DNA from: Phoronis australis
Lineage: Eukaryota > Phoronida > Phoronidae
Direction: 5' to 3'
Assembly (NCBI GenBank): GCA_002633005.1
Contig: NMRA01000001.1
Coordinates: 2,794,997-2,858,996 of the forward strand
DNA length: 64,000 bases
This document shows positions 35,901-50,900 of this stretch, in pieces; position 1 is the stretch's first letter, and each line of letters begins with the position of its first letter. The notes under the pieces are model-generated. The model saw only the letters and a program-made list of their open reading frames with translations. It was not told the DNA's origin and searched no databases. A program made the position numbers and the translations under genes.

Positions 35901-38900
35901 TATTCACCAGCTAGACGTTTTTTGTTGGCTACGTTTTTTTTTTCATTTTGCCATAAGTTCATAATATTATCTCTTTTGATTGATAGCTTTCCAGGCAGGC
36001 GCTGGCGGAAAGGTAGGAAAAGTAGGCGTGTTCCCACGCCCCCACATGGACCCCAGGGATTTGTTTGTTCCTCAGAGCAAAATTAGTAAGTAGTGATATT
36101 AGAAGGAAATAGGTTCACGTGACTGTGATTTGTGAAACGGATAGAGTGTGTATGATGTTATGAAGATGTTTTATTCAATTTTATAAGCTGTTTTGTTATG
36201 TCTTGATGTGTTCAGGTTGTTATGTATGTGAATATTGATGTCCATAGTTGCAACACCATCTGCAACGACAAAAACTTAACATATTCTGTTTGAGGTCAGA
36301 ACAGTTACTCAGTTCAGCAAATTAAAATCATACACTGCTGAGAGCTTCATTAAGGGACAATAAACCTATAATTTCTATCAAAAACAAATTTGATTTCGGG
36401 CATTTACCGACAGTTATGAAATTGGTTTTATGTTGTCAGTTACTCGAATTGGAAATGATGGTTAGGCTTGAGAAGAACTGACCGGTCACTCTTGCCCTCA
36501 AACCATACCCATTAATTTTGCTCGTCATAGGTGGGGGGATTAGATTCAGCCACCAAGACAGCGAGGCTGTCAACATTAGGAATGTGATGATGTTGGGATA
36601 GTGAAATATGCTTGCAAAAATGGATGTTTTTAACACCAGAGTGTGGTTTAAAGCTGCTTTAATAAGTAATGTTGAGCGCAGAATTTTGCCCTGTTTCTTT
36701 GACTGAAAATTGGAAATTGAATTAGCGCCATTAAATGTCTTAATGTAATCAGTCTAATTGTAATATTCGTTATTTTGATAGGATTCTGTTTCCGTTAGCA
36801 ACAAAAACTCCAAAACCACCGGTGACTCAAGAAAACATTTTAAATTAAAGTTTATTTGATTTGGCCAATCCTAAAATTGTGAATTCGAAAATCATTTGGT
36901 GTATGAACGCACAGTATGTGCCTTGTGACCGAGTATAGAACTTTATTATGAGAGTGAAATGCCTAATTCGATTTTCTTTCTGAGCCAGCTAAACAGGGTG
37001 AAATGCAACAATACTTTAAGTCAGGGTTTCATGAGTGTCTATGGCAGGAGCTGTTTCAGTATGTTATGGGATGGGATCTCATGTGAAAGGTAATAAGAGG
37101 AACCCAAAAAGAGATGTTGATTATTTTGTTTCTTATGTTCTCACTGGCTCTATGAAGACTACATTGGCTTATTCGATTTTGCGTAAGTTTGGGGCTATTT
37201 GATATAAGTTTAGATGCATTTTTTGTTCCATTACATGTGGTTTGTAAAGAATGGAAATTAGTTAATTGTCTGCAGACATTGGTGGTATGAGTTGTGACAA
37301 TACCTGCTGTTGTCTGGGTACATCAGATCTTGTTCGTTGGGTCATTGTTATGGCACACAGCCTGTTACAGTAATTGTTTGATTAATGAACATTGATCTGT
37401 GGTTACTCGTCTCATTCTTTTACATGTCATTGAGTACTCTGTATTCGTTGCAGATCGTAAGGTACTAAACACGGCCTTAGAACTGGGAGCAGTCGAGAAG
37501 ATCAAACTGTATGTACCGAAGCCTGTAACTGAGAAGGTACTTTGATAAAGTTGTCCTTGACTGCGTTGACCATGGAATACTGGAATACTATTTTATTTAA
37601 GTATTATTTTAAAGCCTATCTTGAATGGTAACACATGAAAATTTGATGCCTACAGTATGTTAAGAGCATCGCTCTTTGCCCACTAGTGCCATGAATTGCC
37701 AAATGTAACAAACTGTTAGGCGTACTGACTTGCTTTTGTCTACGTTGCCACAAGAATAACCTTTTAATTCAAACAGCTGCCAATAACACCCGCACACAAT
37801 GGTGGTCTATTCAGACCCCTGTTCAATACAACTATTATCGACCTTTTGTTGTTTGTGCTGGGATCTCGCGGTGACGCAACACGGCACGAAAAGGCAGCTT
37901 CACCTATCATTAGTCTTAAATTTACGTGATTGAGCTGGCGTTTTCTTATTTTACTAAGGCTTTGCTAGGACTATCTGGTTAGCCCATTATGTCTAAAATA
38001 ACAAAATTCCGTTGAAGTTGAGCTTTAGAGCAGCTCGAAGTGAACTTCTGATTTAGACCACTTTTATAAAACTGATGTCAACTTGTTCCTTTCTCAGATG
38101 AGAAATGGTTCATGGATGGGTTTGCAACAAACTGGTGGTTGAATAGGTATTCCTTGAGACAACCCTCGGGGCATTGAATGACATGCTGTAACAAGCCAAC
38201 TGGCTGAACTTAGCCTCAAGCAATAGTAATCTGTCACTTCTTCAGCACCCGGTTGCATGAAACAGTACCAAATAGGGACTCTACTAAGTTCCCTAAATCT
38301 TTTCCTTGTTTGTGTCTTTTTTACTCACAGATGTAATCATTTTCTATAATTTCATCATTATTATGAGCTCCTCTCTGACTAATGAAATTTTCCAGTAGCA
38401 TAGCTAAAAACTGAGCCCTGAATTCAATGAAAATAATTAAGGAATTGGTCCTTAATTTAAGGAAATTGCATAAAAAGATCCCTATTTATTTTTCGTACTA
38501 TTTAGAATTTGTCATCAAATTCACTCTCGAGTTGTAACAAAACCAAAAATTGACTTAGCAATGAAGCTAAAACAGCAAAATAAGAAAGGACAATCGGTGT
38601 TTTCACAAGTTCATAATTACGCAATAGATTTATGGAACTTAGTTGAATCCCTATTTGGGACAGTTTCGTGCAACCGTCCACTGACATCCCAGGAATCACC
38701 CCCAATTTGACTAAAGGACAACGATTAGTGGTCTAAATCAAATGGCCTCACTTTCAGTTGGACCAGAACCAGTTAGCCGACAACCTGTGTGAGATGCGAC
38801 AAGTATCCATCATGGTCGTTTACATGTTGTTGGATGAGACATTGAACCGTGAAGACCAAATACCAATTGTGGACAAGGCGTTCAACACTGTTTGGGACTT

Positions 38901-41900
38901 AGTACAGTTCTATGAAGGTACATGACTATTGCAAACATTTGGAGTGCATTCCGTAGGGGAGTTTTCTTGTGAGAAGGTCTATGTAACTGCATTGCTTAAC
39001 AGAAACGAAGATAGCTGCGTGAGAGCATGACATGCAATTTGCACCTTGTTTGAATTTTTGTTTCGGGAGAACCCTGACTAGTGAAAGGTGAGTGTTTCAT
39101 GAGTCAGTAGCCTCAGGACCTCGTTAGGACAGACTAGAAAATAGCCACCACCAAAGTGATTGGTCTGCGAGGCTGGAATGTCAAATTTGGAATAAAATTC
39201 ACTAAGATTTCTTGCCACGAGTGTTGGTTGTATCTGAATGTAATTCATTTTTTTAATCGACCTGTGAAAATAAATGTAAAGAATGCACAATGTCGTTTGG
39301 TAAATCATCAGCAGTGTGGTTGTTCTAGAACATTCTTTCATCCAAATAGTCAGTGTGGCTTGAGCTGTAGATGGAGGGGGCAGTGTGGCCAAGTAGACAG
39401 GTGCCTGCTTTCTTTACTCGAGGTCATGGGTTCAAGTCCCACTTAGGTCACACTGCTAAACCCTTGAGTCAGGTTTGTAGCTCCTCAGCTCGGTTTTAAC
39501 TATATATTAATAAAGCATAAAATGGTTCCAGGTGATCAGTGCAATGGGCCCACATGCGCATTTCATCAGCACTTCCACTTGGCTGTTTACTTTTTTCTTG
39601 TGTGACCGAATAAAGTATATGTTACTAATTCATTATTGAATATGGTAATTGTTGGTATTTAGAACTCTAAAGAAACAATGCGTCATTGTTACAATGTTGG
39701 GAGATGTCACCAAGTCTTGTTTGGGAGCGGAGCATAATAAGAGCTCTGCTAAAACAAACTCGTTCATTGTCTCCTAATGGATTGGTTCGTGATAGCATTA
39801 CCATCGTCGTGGAGATAATGATGGTCATATATTTCAACAGCAACTTACATGTCTGTGCTGCTTTGTCTTGACTGAGTTGTTGTAGTCCTTTCTCAAACAG
39901 TAACATGCGAATGTACTTTGAGACAGATGTAGTCACCCTATACAACTGCATTTCAAGGGGGTAGGATCAAGGTAAAATATCCTTAAAGGTATTATCGTTT
40001 GAACAGTCACATAATTATATAGCTCACCAGCAACACATAGCCTGCAATGAACAGACAACAGCTTCACTTATTCGATGTGTGTCTATGGTGGCTACTAGAT
40101 ACCATGTGTTAGTCAACAAGTGGCATGCATTCATTGGCATGACTCGTGCACCGGGGGATAAATTCTTCGGCATAGTTTGTGTCTGATGTCAGCAACTGGT
40201 CCAATATTAATGGTAATGTGGTGCGAGAAAACTGCAGTTTTGATCCTGTTACGGATTCTGTGAACTTGATGCATGTTTATGAAACACTGAAAAATTAGGT
40301 CTTTGCTAGATAATTTGTAACCTAATAGGGAGTAAGCTAATAAGAGTTAATATCTAGTAAGAAGTCGTAGATCAGTGGAGTTCATTAGTGATGTCACTGC
40401 AGTTTTTAGTCTTAATGTATTCTTCCTAACTTTGTTCTTCTTCTTGCCGCTGCTCTTGTGGAAATCAAATTGGATTGAAAGTTGTAAATCTAAAATGACC
40501 AGATAAGTTCGGTTTTATTAAAGAGATGGTTTGCATGTTAATGTGTGGCACGCAGTTCAGGTTTTTGTTCAATTTTGTTGTTTTGAATAAGTGAACAGGC
40601 CTTTAAATGGGTTGGTCTTAAATATTGTGTCTCCACATCGGCACTAAGTTTTTGTGTTTCTCTAGGCTGCATCAACAAGGTAGTAATGTTTGCTGGCGGC
40701 TGCACCATGCTGATTCTGTTTGGAATTCACTGCTTCAAACACGACAACGACAGCGCGAGGGCGCTGCAGTGCGGCAACCAGATACACATGTCTCTCAGGA
40801 ACTTCGTCAATATCAAGTGAGCCCTGCTTTCAAACGTCAGGAGTCTTATACATCTTTGTGTGAGAATCGGGGATGCTGTATAAAACTGGTCTAAAGCTAA
40901 AAGGGTGTAAAAGTGAAAAACTTATTTTTTGATTTGTGCAAATCGTGCAAAGGAAATGAGAATTTTTGTATAACTTTCACTGGATTTTTATGTAGTGTTT
41001 TGGATTGTGTTGGCCATAAACGGTAAGCTGGACTTGCTCAAAATATGAAATTTACAAAATGTGTAAAAACTGATAGAGTTCACCTTATTGTGACATGGTG
41101 AGAGGAGTTTCTCCAAAAAACGTGATATTCTCAAAATCTACTCGTGAGTGTTATTGGAGTTATTCTTCAAGAGGCTGTACCCCCATGCTATAAGTGACTG
41201 ATTTTATTTGCTGGTCAGTATTTGTATTTATTAGCTTGCAAAATTTGCTTCACTTAGTTGAATGGAAACTTATCACAGTTTTATGTTTCATCATTTGCTG
41301 ACCTACCGCTCATTATGTTTCAGAACTGTGTCTGTAGGTGTCACTACAGGTCCAACATTCTGTGGTGTGGTCGGACATGAGCTGAGACATGAGTACTGTG
41401 GTAGGTAGTTGCATGAAGGATTGACGTAAACACTAAAAAATTTGATAGCTCTTCAATTTTTCTGCCACTCTCATTTCCCCAGTTTCACATTTTTTCATCA
41501 TTTGGTGATTTTTAACTGTTGCTCTGTGTTAATTGAAGAATTTTGAATTTATGTAGCCCTTCTGTGGTTAAAAATGGCATAAGAAAGTGTGGGGTCACTT
41601 AGAATTAACATCATAAAAATCTAATTATTTTGAGCAGGAAAATTTGGTTATTGAAAGATTTATTCTTGTTGAAGGCCTGACACTAAAGGACTGCACTTCA
41701 GTTTTTAGACTTGATTAAGCTTATGGTGTGAGCGTGTTCTTTGATGAACAGTGGCTGCTTCATCTTCTTGACGTTAGCACTCGATATCGCATTCATCAAC
41801 TTTACTTTGAGATGAATTGCTTTACAAAATAATGTGGCTTTTGTGAATGATAAAAAACTTGGCTTTCAGTCAGTGGGAGTTCTAGATTCTATAATTTTGT

Positions 41901-44900
41901 TAAAAAGTAACAAGCTCTTAGCCATAAAAAGTCGATTACTCCTCCAGTATTTTACTCCCTCCAACTTGTGTGCAGTTATTGGCCGTCGTGTTGGCATGGC
42001 TGCTCGCCTAATGATGTACTACCCAGGCCGAGTCACATGTGACAACGACACGTTTCTCCAGTCAAAGATATCGCGCCAGTATTTTCGAGAGATGGTGGAA
42101 CGGCCGGTGAAGGGCCTGTCTAACTTGGGCACCATTCGAGAGTATTCGGAGGAGTTAAAGTACGCCTGTTGAGTTTAAGCTGTTGTCATTGTTGTTATTT
42201 GTTGCCTAATGAAGGACCCGTTCTTTTGACTGGATGTGACGTTTTCTATGATATCACTGTGTTTGGTGTCACTTTGTTGTGTAGGTTTTTAAATTTCAGT
42301 CACATTTCAGTTGTGGAAGATTTTTTATGGATACTCGAAGTAAATCCGTGACCATCGTGTCAAAGGCATGTTGTCAGTCATTTTAATAATGCATTGCCAC
42401 AGTCATACTTAAGATTGACTTTGCACACACGGACCATTGAATTTTAAGCACCACAGAGGCAGAAATTGGTTTAGAACTGAAACAGTATTGTGTGCGGTCA
42501 AATAATACACTCATCCGTAGCCACCCAATGGTAGCGCTTTGCATATTTACCAAAGAAATGTCCTGCTTTTATATCTTTTTGTAGCATCTTTTGCACTCTG
42601 CTTTCCCCTAACTAACCTACTGGATGTTACTCAGTTTTTTGTCAGAAAGTGGACTGTTGAGGATTTCAGCATCATTCTGTGAACAAACATGATCACTAAC
42701 TTTGTGATCAGTTTATACTCAAGGTGCGTCTTGTACGTGTCTGCCACAGGGAGGCGTCGGTGCTGGATGTCCAGCAGTTCAGTAGCCCACTACTCGACCG
42801 CGAGAAAGAGTTGGGAGTCTTCACTGAGGTTCTGAAGAACATCCAAGACTGTCCCAATGACCCCACTGGCCATAATCTGATTGTGTTTGAAAGTGAAACT
42901 GGCATGGGCAAGTCGCACACCCTCGACAGTGTGATCTCATTGTCTGAGCACATGACTATTGAGTGAGTGACTTTATGATTAGAATTAATAACGGCAGCGC
43001 CAGTGTAGAAATCGTACTATGTGACTGTGATATTATTAGCTGTCATGGTAGTAGCGGACATGCTGGTTACAACATTCTGTTGTACGTGGAGCAGCATTGC
43101 AATTATTTGTATGGCGAATTGCTGATAGTAAACCATAAGGCGTAGATTCGAAAAATTGCATTTATTATTTTTACCTTCTAGTACTCCAAACATAAGCGCA
43201 GTCATACTTACAGGGATGTTGGCTGTATCTTCGGTTTTTTCATTGAGCCTCATTTTTTATTCAAATCTTGTTACAAACCATTTAACTGTGGACGTAAGAC
43301 ATATTCATAAAAGTGCCCCCGACCTATGTTTGGCAGGAACATCACTAAGAGAAACAGTATTGGCATAGGTAGTAGTATCGAGAGCTGATTGATGGAAATT
43401 TGAAGGCAAAGTTGCATGCCACTGATAGACATTTGACATTAAGGTCAAATATTTGCTAATCAGTCTAGCAACTGCTAACTATAAGAAAAGATATTAGTAA
43501 AACATTATCGCTCATTGTTGAATTGAAAGTCATTATTAACCTATTGTTCTAACACTTTAAGAGTAACCCTCTGTAGTGTGGTGTGTTATAATATTCGATA
43601 ATAAAATAGTTACCCATCAGTTATGATGTCATAAACTGTTAATCTCTCAGCACAAAGTGTCACCTATTTTGTTTACTGATGCAGTGAGCTCAGATGGCTT
43701 TATATTATGAATTACTACTAAAACTTGCGCTTCACAGCCCACCCGATTGAGTTGCGTGAAATGAAATTTTACAACGATGCAAACATCACGAAGCTGGTGT
43801 ATAATTTCAGTTGCTATTCATGTGCGGTCACCATGAATGACTCTCTGACGGAGCTCTACGTGATTCGTACTCTCCTCATGCAGATTCTCAACATGGACCC
43901 CATCTCTTCGCCGCTGGATCGCGAGAGCCTACTAGTGTCCACGTTCTTTCACCGGTTTCTCCGCGATAATTTCTTTGTCCTCAATGATGTGCTTAGTACG
44001 CAGGTATGTTGTATGTTGCGTATTTTAGCACTCCGCTGTGTTGTATTGGTTACCCTGATGTAGGTGGTCATAGTTATGAGTAGCCACAACTAATCTAGTT
44101 AGTTTTAGGCTATGAATGATTTATTTTAATTTTGCCATATCGTTTTTAATGTCTAAATTCCCATTGTTTCTTTGTTGCTTATTTGGGATATCTCTGTAGA
44201 ATACAAATTAAATTTTTTACCTTAGCTAGTACATTTATTTTATCTCACTAGGAATGAATAATGATTTAGTTGTATCCTAATATTTCTGCACTGAAGTATC
44301 CTATTTGCATCTAACGGCTGTTCATTGGCCACTTGTCGTGAATTCATCGTGGTTTTAAGTACCATATAAATTGTATTTGCTCGTTTCATCTTCAGCTAAA
44401 GTTCCCTTGCAGTACAGCCTCCTTCTTAATAGAGCTTCAATGTAGCTGTCATCTTTGTGTCCTCTACCAAATGAATATCTTCACCACTTGTAGCCATCTC
44501 TCTAATATCCTCGCTTTACTCTGTCCGGTCCACATACTTTAGCAGTATTGTGATCTTACTTTTAAATATGTTATCCAGGATTTCCCTGAACTTTGACCTA
44601 TTTACTCAGTTTTGCATTGGCTCACTGTCTTTGCTTGTTCTTGGTAGTTCCGCACACCTGAGCAGACGGCCCCACCTTCACTCGCAGACAAACGGACAAT
44701 GATTCAAAGAATGCTTTTGATGATGTTTGAACAGGTAATTTGCGTTATGTAGATCTCCAGTACTTCATTATTGTCCTAAGAAACAGCTTGCGGACATTCA
44801 CATAGCTGTGTCCATAGAGATACGGAATGGATGTCCATGGAAAGAGATATCTTGTCACGAGCAATCGTTGATTATCATTTTGATTCAGGCTTCAACAATC

Positions 44901-47900
44901 CGATTGTACAAAAGGGTGGAAACAATTCCACGTCCCTCCTTCTAAATTCCACCTACGGTTCCTTTAACTCCAGACCTGGACCAGCAAATTTCAAACCCCA
45001 CAAAGGTGTACTGGCATTTTTCACATCCCTGAACAATGACTTGAAGCTCACTGTGCCATGCTATGTGAGATTGCATTTCTAGGCTTTTGGAAATTGGGGA
45101 ATCGGTCTGAATTTGTGAACGTGAATTAAAATTAAGGTTGGGGTGACTGGGGAGGTGGGGAATCGGTGGTGACACAGGGAAAGTTGATGTCAACCATGGG
45201 AGGAACAGAAATCACCTTTGAAACTCAAAATATGCTGTTGTGATTTGTAAAATGAATAATTTTACTTACACGAGCTGTGATGCAACTTTTTACCCCCTCA
45301 TTAGTGCTTTCTGCTAGTTCTGTGTTCATGTTATTACAAGCAATGTAAATAGTTGCAGTTATTAAAGGTAATTGTCAACCTTCGTGGAATTTTTTGAAAG
45401 TACAATATTCAAATATTTTAAAATTTAAAAATTGTATCAGTATTTTTCATGGCTATGGGTAATACATCGATTCTATACATAAATCATTCATGTGTCAAAT
45501 GTGAGGAGTATGGGTGGCTTTCGTTTGATTTCGCATTACACGAGAAATCTTTATTGTCTTTGGTCATATTTTTGGGGTTTGAAAACCAATATATTGACTG
45601 AATGTGGAAGTCAATAATTATTTATAATATGATTACAGCTTTACTATCAATTATGGTAATTTGTGGAAGGAGGTTACCGGTATGTTTGGACTTTTGGTCG
45701 TATGTCGGTCATTCATTTTGTCCATTTTTTACCCAAAACTTTATGGAGAGATTTTGAAAAATACTTCCAGGAGATGATCGGAATGCGTACAGGAACAGTT
45801 AATGGTGAGAAAGACACCACGCTTTGGAGTCATGCAAGACAATGGACAAAAAACCATTTGGTTAATCAGAGTAATCGCAAGCTGCACGTCAGCACGCCCA
45901 GAGTGCTGCACAAATAAAAATCCGCACTAGTGTCGTAAGGTCATTGAACATTTCAGCCTTTGGAACAAACTTTGTACAACAGCATAACGGAGATATCTAC
46001 ATTGCCTTGATGCATGTTTGCATTAACCTGGGGATTTATATTATGATTATTTATAAACAATTTGTGTCGTGAAAATCCAGATGACATGAAAAGGCCTAAA
46101 AATTTTTAATTGTGTTCTACAATGTTTTGGCACAGCAGGGTAGTAGTGATTTGTAAGCAAAAAGATCCTGAGATCGAATCGCGATGGGATTTGCATTACT
46201 TCACATAAAAAATCTAAAGGGAATTAAAACTACGTTGCCATGACAGTGGTCAGTATGAAGGATGGTATATATTGATCCCGAAATAGGAGTTTATAACTTC
46301 ATAATCTGTGCAATAAATATTATACAATTTTGCAAGCTTATTTTATGGTCTATTGCTGTGGAAACTGTTTCTCAGATTTTTGATTTTCCCTTAGAACAAC
46401 AGATTTCTGCCATCAAAAATGAAGATTGGGATTTTTATTTAAAAAAGAACGTAACTTTATGCCCGGTATCTCTGCTGATTGAGTGCAAACAGATAACCTG
46501 AGATACAATATCGTGTATTAATTTAAGCAAAAGTCCAAACAAGAAATCCCTTGCAGTTTAGGTTTTCATAAAGACTCATGCCAAAAACATGACAGCCACT
46601 TCATCGTAATTTCATGAAATGTGAATTCAAAGGACTTCACGAACGTTGACAATTACTTTATCAACATGTTTTAACATGGCATAACGTCACATTAGTTCCT
46701 GCTCCCTTTAACGACATAATATTGATACCACCTGCAGTTGTGCAAGGACCGCGTCATCGTGCTGGTTGTGGACGATGGTCACTTCATAGATGATCACTCA
46801 TGGCGGCTCATTAGTGAGCTGACCTCAACTGTTACGTCCATACTGTTTGTCACGGGTATCAAGCTCGACTCTCATGGGACGCCAGCTTCTTGCATCTCAC
46901 CCAGTGGTTCAAAGGTCAGTGGGATTCAGATCTGTAATTCATGCTTATTTCAAGCTACCGCTGTGCGACTGGTTTGTATTTTGAATTGTGCATTGGGCTA
47001 ACGTCACAGTACAGAGGTCCCGAATTTGGAGAACCAGTTTTACCCTGTTATTCTGTGGAGAAAACTGGTTCTCAAAGTGTTGGACCCCTGTAGGTGACTA
47101 TTACCGTACATTGAAAGTGGTGGCATAAGCGTAAACTGTCTTACAGTACATGGCAGAAAAATCGGGCAATACTATGTTAACGTTGTCGTGACAGGTAATG
47201 GCCTCCAACTACTGGTCGTTGCAGCTTCTATTATGTTGAAGTCCTGTTGTTCTGCACCTATAGTGGCTAGAAATGCTGGATCACTGAATCCGATCGTTTT
47301 TTTGGAGTGCATTGCATATTCAGAAAACTTTCTTCATAACAATAAGAGATTTAGACTAGATTTGTTAGCTGGCTGGTGAACATTTTTACAGCCGTGTCCT
47401 AAATGACCTTTGACCCTGCCACCGACAGGTCCTAAACCACCGGAAGACCCTTGTAATGAGACTTAACAGCCTGAACCCACAATTCCTGTCCCCGTTGGCT
47501 TGCCAGATCCTGGACGTCTGTGCTGTGCCCGTCGAAGTTGATGAGTGCGTATAGTTTTGCAATGATTCGTATTCATTGTAACGAATGAAAAACCGTTGAA
47601 TTCAAAGTGTTGGTTTTGAATTAACACGTCTCACCTTGAAAAGGCCTTGAATTTTGGTATTTAGCCTTGAAAATATTTGAGGCATCTTAATTATAAGTAG
47701 ATGTATGCTATTTTGATTTTAATTTATTGCTGCTGTAAAACATTTTTCCACAAACGGCAGATGTTTTTTTTGATAAATATTTTTGTTGTAAAATTAACAA
47801 AAACCTATAACGTCTAGTTAAGGAAGAGGTTGGGATAAATATACACGAGGTTGTACTAATGACCTTCAGTTTTTGCATCGAGTTTGCCGTGAACTTCTGT

Positions 47901-50900
47901 CAAAAGTCTTTGAAAAGTCCTTGAATTCCTGGTCCGTTTTGCTACCGCTATCGATGTAAGTGAGTAGAGACTATACCTAATTGTCTGTTTTGTGATTTTC
48001 ACGCTATTTAAACTTGTGCAACTTAGCCCACTTGTGACATCTTACTCCCCCTTATCGAGGTAGGGTAATTTGTTCTAGGGTAACTTGCGCCACTTCTAAT
48101 TCTTGTGTGACCGCAAAACTGAGGCAAGGCATAAGTAGTTATCAACTGCGGTTACTTACGGATGGGTTTTTTGTGTGTCGTATTAGTATTAGGTGGTCAT
48201 TCTCATGCATAGAGCTAAAACTTCCGCCTTACCCTAGTTATTGGATATGTGCGTGTGGACGCTCCACTTAAAGGTGCAATAAGTTACACTTAGTGCAAGT
48301 TGTTCTGGGGTAGACTGTGTGTGGACAGAATTTATGCAACAAGATAGGATAGTGTCTGTGTGTGAATACTGCTGCTGCTGGTGTTTCAGCATCCTAAAGA
48401 AGCGCAGTGAAGGCAAGCCAGTATTTGTGGAGACCATTCTAAAAAGTCTCTACACCAATGGGGATATCCAGATTATACCCAAGGCCCTTCTAGAACAGAA
48501 CGATTTGATGCAAGAGTTTGAGTTTGTCATCCCCAATGGGGCTCTTCTGAAGAGACGAGCTAGTGTTCTGGTGAGATTGACTTGGAAATGTTTCACGCCT
48601 TAGATGAGAAAATGGGCAAATCGTTTTGTATGTCTTGTAATGGTGACTTGTTGAAAGAAATGTTATCATGGCAATGTTGACTGTGATGTGTGCCTTTGGC
48701 TTGTGATTGTTGAATAAAAATAACCCAAATTATCTTTTAAAAGCTATAATTGCCTTTGGAGAAGTGTTGTGACACAAAAGGATCTTGATACTTTATGACA
48801 GGATGCTCAGATGGATGGAATTACTTGACTTTTTAAAGAAGTTCTTGAGAATGTCGCATTGTTCCTCAACAGTTTACAAATTAGACATTGTTTCGTTAGG
48901 AGATTATTAACTCAAGAGAATTCCTCATGTTTGCTTGAAGTTTCCCCGCAGAGGGCAGTGTGAGACAATGGGAAATATTGATGAGGAAGCTCAAGGTCTG
49001 GACCCCCGGCAGAAGATATGTGTGGTGACACCTGGTGTCAAGCTGATGAACACAGAAGTGCCAGATGTTATTAAAGGTAACCTGTTTCAGTTATTAGTTA
49101 CTGATTACTGTGGAGATGTCATTTTGAAATGTCACGTATCTTAAAATGTGTAATTGACTATATACTCACTGCTTACTTACTATGGCGGCAAAAAAGTTCT
49201 CTTCAATTTGGGGCAAAATATGACAAGTGGAAATTATCATTATTATGTCAAATTTCGGAACAAATTTAGTTTTCACGAAACTTTAATATCATGTTAGCAC
49301 AGGTTGTACAGTCGTAACTGTTTCATAACAGTGTTTTTTTCGTAAATTTTCATGTCTATGGCAGTGTAATAAGCCTTTGAAGAATTAGAAAAATGGCAAT
49401 TTTAGCAATGATAAGTTTTTTGTCCCAAATATAAGAATCTTCACTTTGCTCGCCTGGAAGGTTGTAACTGGACATTCTGGACATTATCAATGGTGTGTAT
49501 TGACCTATGGTCATCTAGTAGCTTGTATTGCATAGACTTATAGTGCATGACAGTATAATTGCATTAACCTCTAGTCAGAGACTATGTCTTCGAAGTTCCT
49601 TGTGGGTGAATAGTATCGTCATCTCTGTCAGGCATCCGGCATTTGCTGTTGTTTCTCCTAAACGCCTTGCTTGATCTCATTGAAATTTGACGAGTTTCCG
49701 ACTGGTCTAGCTACTACTGTGGCCCCTTGTGGCAGTTTTAGTTCGAGTTCCTTGTAGGATTTTCTTGAAATTCGGCAAATGGGTATTTATTAAAGAGACA
49801 ATTACATTATGCCATTCCATTTTCAAAGAAATTTGACATATTTTAGGCCACCCTGTGGCCATTTTTGTTATTTTTGTGTTTGTTTTTTGGCGTGTAAGTT
49901 CTGTAACTGCCAGACCACTCACTAAAAGGATCGTTATAAAAATTTTACTGGTGTGTTTCTGATGAGAAGATAATGACTGACGTTTATTTACGACAGGGCC
50001 AACTACTGTGCTGCCCCTAGTGGCGATTTTGTTTGTTTTACACTTGCGGCTGAATCTCCTTAAGCCTTTGAATGAGTTCTGTGAAATTGGCAAGATGTGC
50101 TCCTATGGAGACAATGACAAATGGTAACTAGTGTAAATTACTGTGATCCTAATAGCACTCTGCCCCCTAGTGGCAAAATGTCTTTTTACATTTTGTTTCT
50201 GTATGTTTGGAGTTCATCAATGTATTTTCATGAAATTCATCAGCAAATAGGTTTCTATTAAGGAGATGACAGTGCTTTCTCATTTTCAGACAGATATGAT
50301 GTTTTCTGCGCCACCCAGTGGCTATTTAAATATTTTTGGGTGCGCTTTTGATGTCCACCTCTCTATGTGCCAAACCACACAGAGGAGATGAAAATTGACG
50401 GTTGTGTTCCTGATGCGAAGACCCTAGCTGACGTTGATTTTCGGATGGTTTCAACTACTCTGGTGGTCCCTAGTGACATTTTTTGTATTTGCAGCGGTAT
50501 CTCTTTAACCCTTTGAAGGATCTTTGCAAAATTTGGCGGTTGTGCTCCTAAAAGTATGGAGATGGCAAAAGATGACGATGAGTTTCAGATCAATCAGACT
50601 ATTGTTGTAACCCCTAGTATCAACTTTATTTTTCCGCTTACCTCTATATATTCGGAGATCTATGACTTGTTTTCATGAAATTTGACAAGCAGTTGTGTTA
50701 GAGAGATGACGCCACCTTCCCAGTTTGTACAGGTGTGACATATTCTGCGCCATCTAATGGGCATTTTTATCATACTAAAAACAGCCGTAGAAGCACACTG
50801 TTTGCGGTGCTGTTGTGGACACATTTCAACGCTCTTGAGTTGCTCTTGTTTTGTAATTTGGCAAATAGGTCCCCATTGAGATGGCGACAATCCCTATATG

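Noticed and set aside
39380-39456. Functional tRNA gene
   Set aside because: The acceptor stem and internal promoter boxes are good, but the anticodon arm does not fold cleanly. A tRNA-derived relic is more likely.
43738-43810. Extension of the cyclase exon at 43811 upstream to the acceptor at 43737
   Set aside because: The frame is open, but phase 2 from the exon ending at 42962 would hit a stop. The acceptor at 43811 keeps the phase and gives HMTIDCYSCAVTMNDS, which fits the family better.
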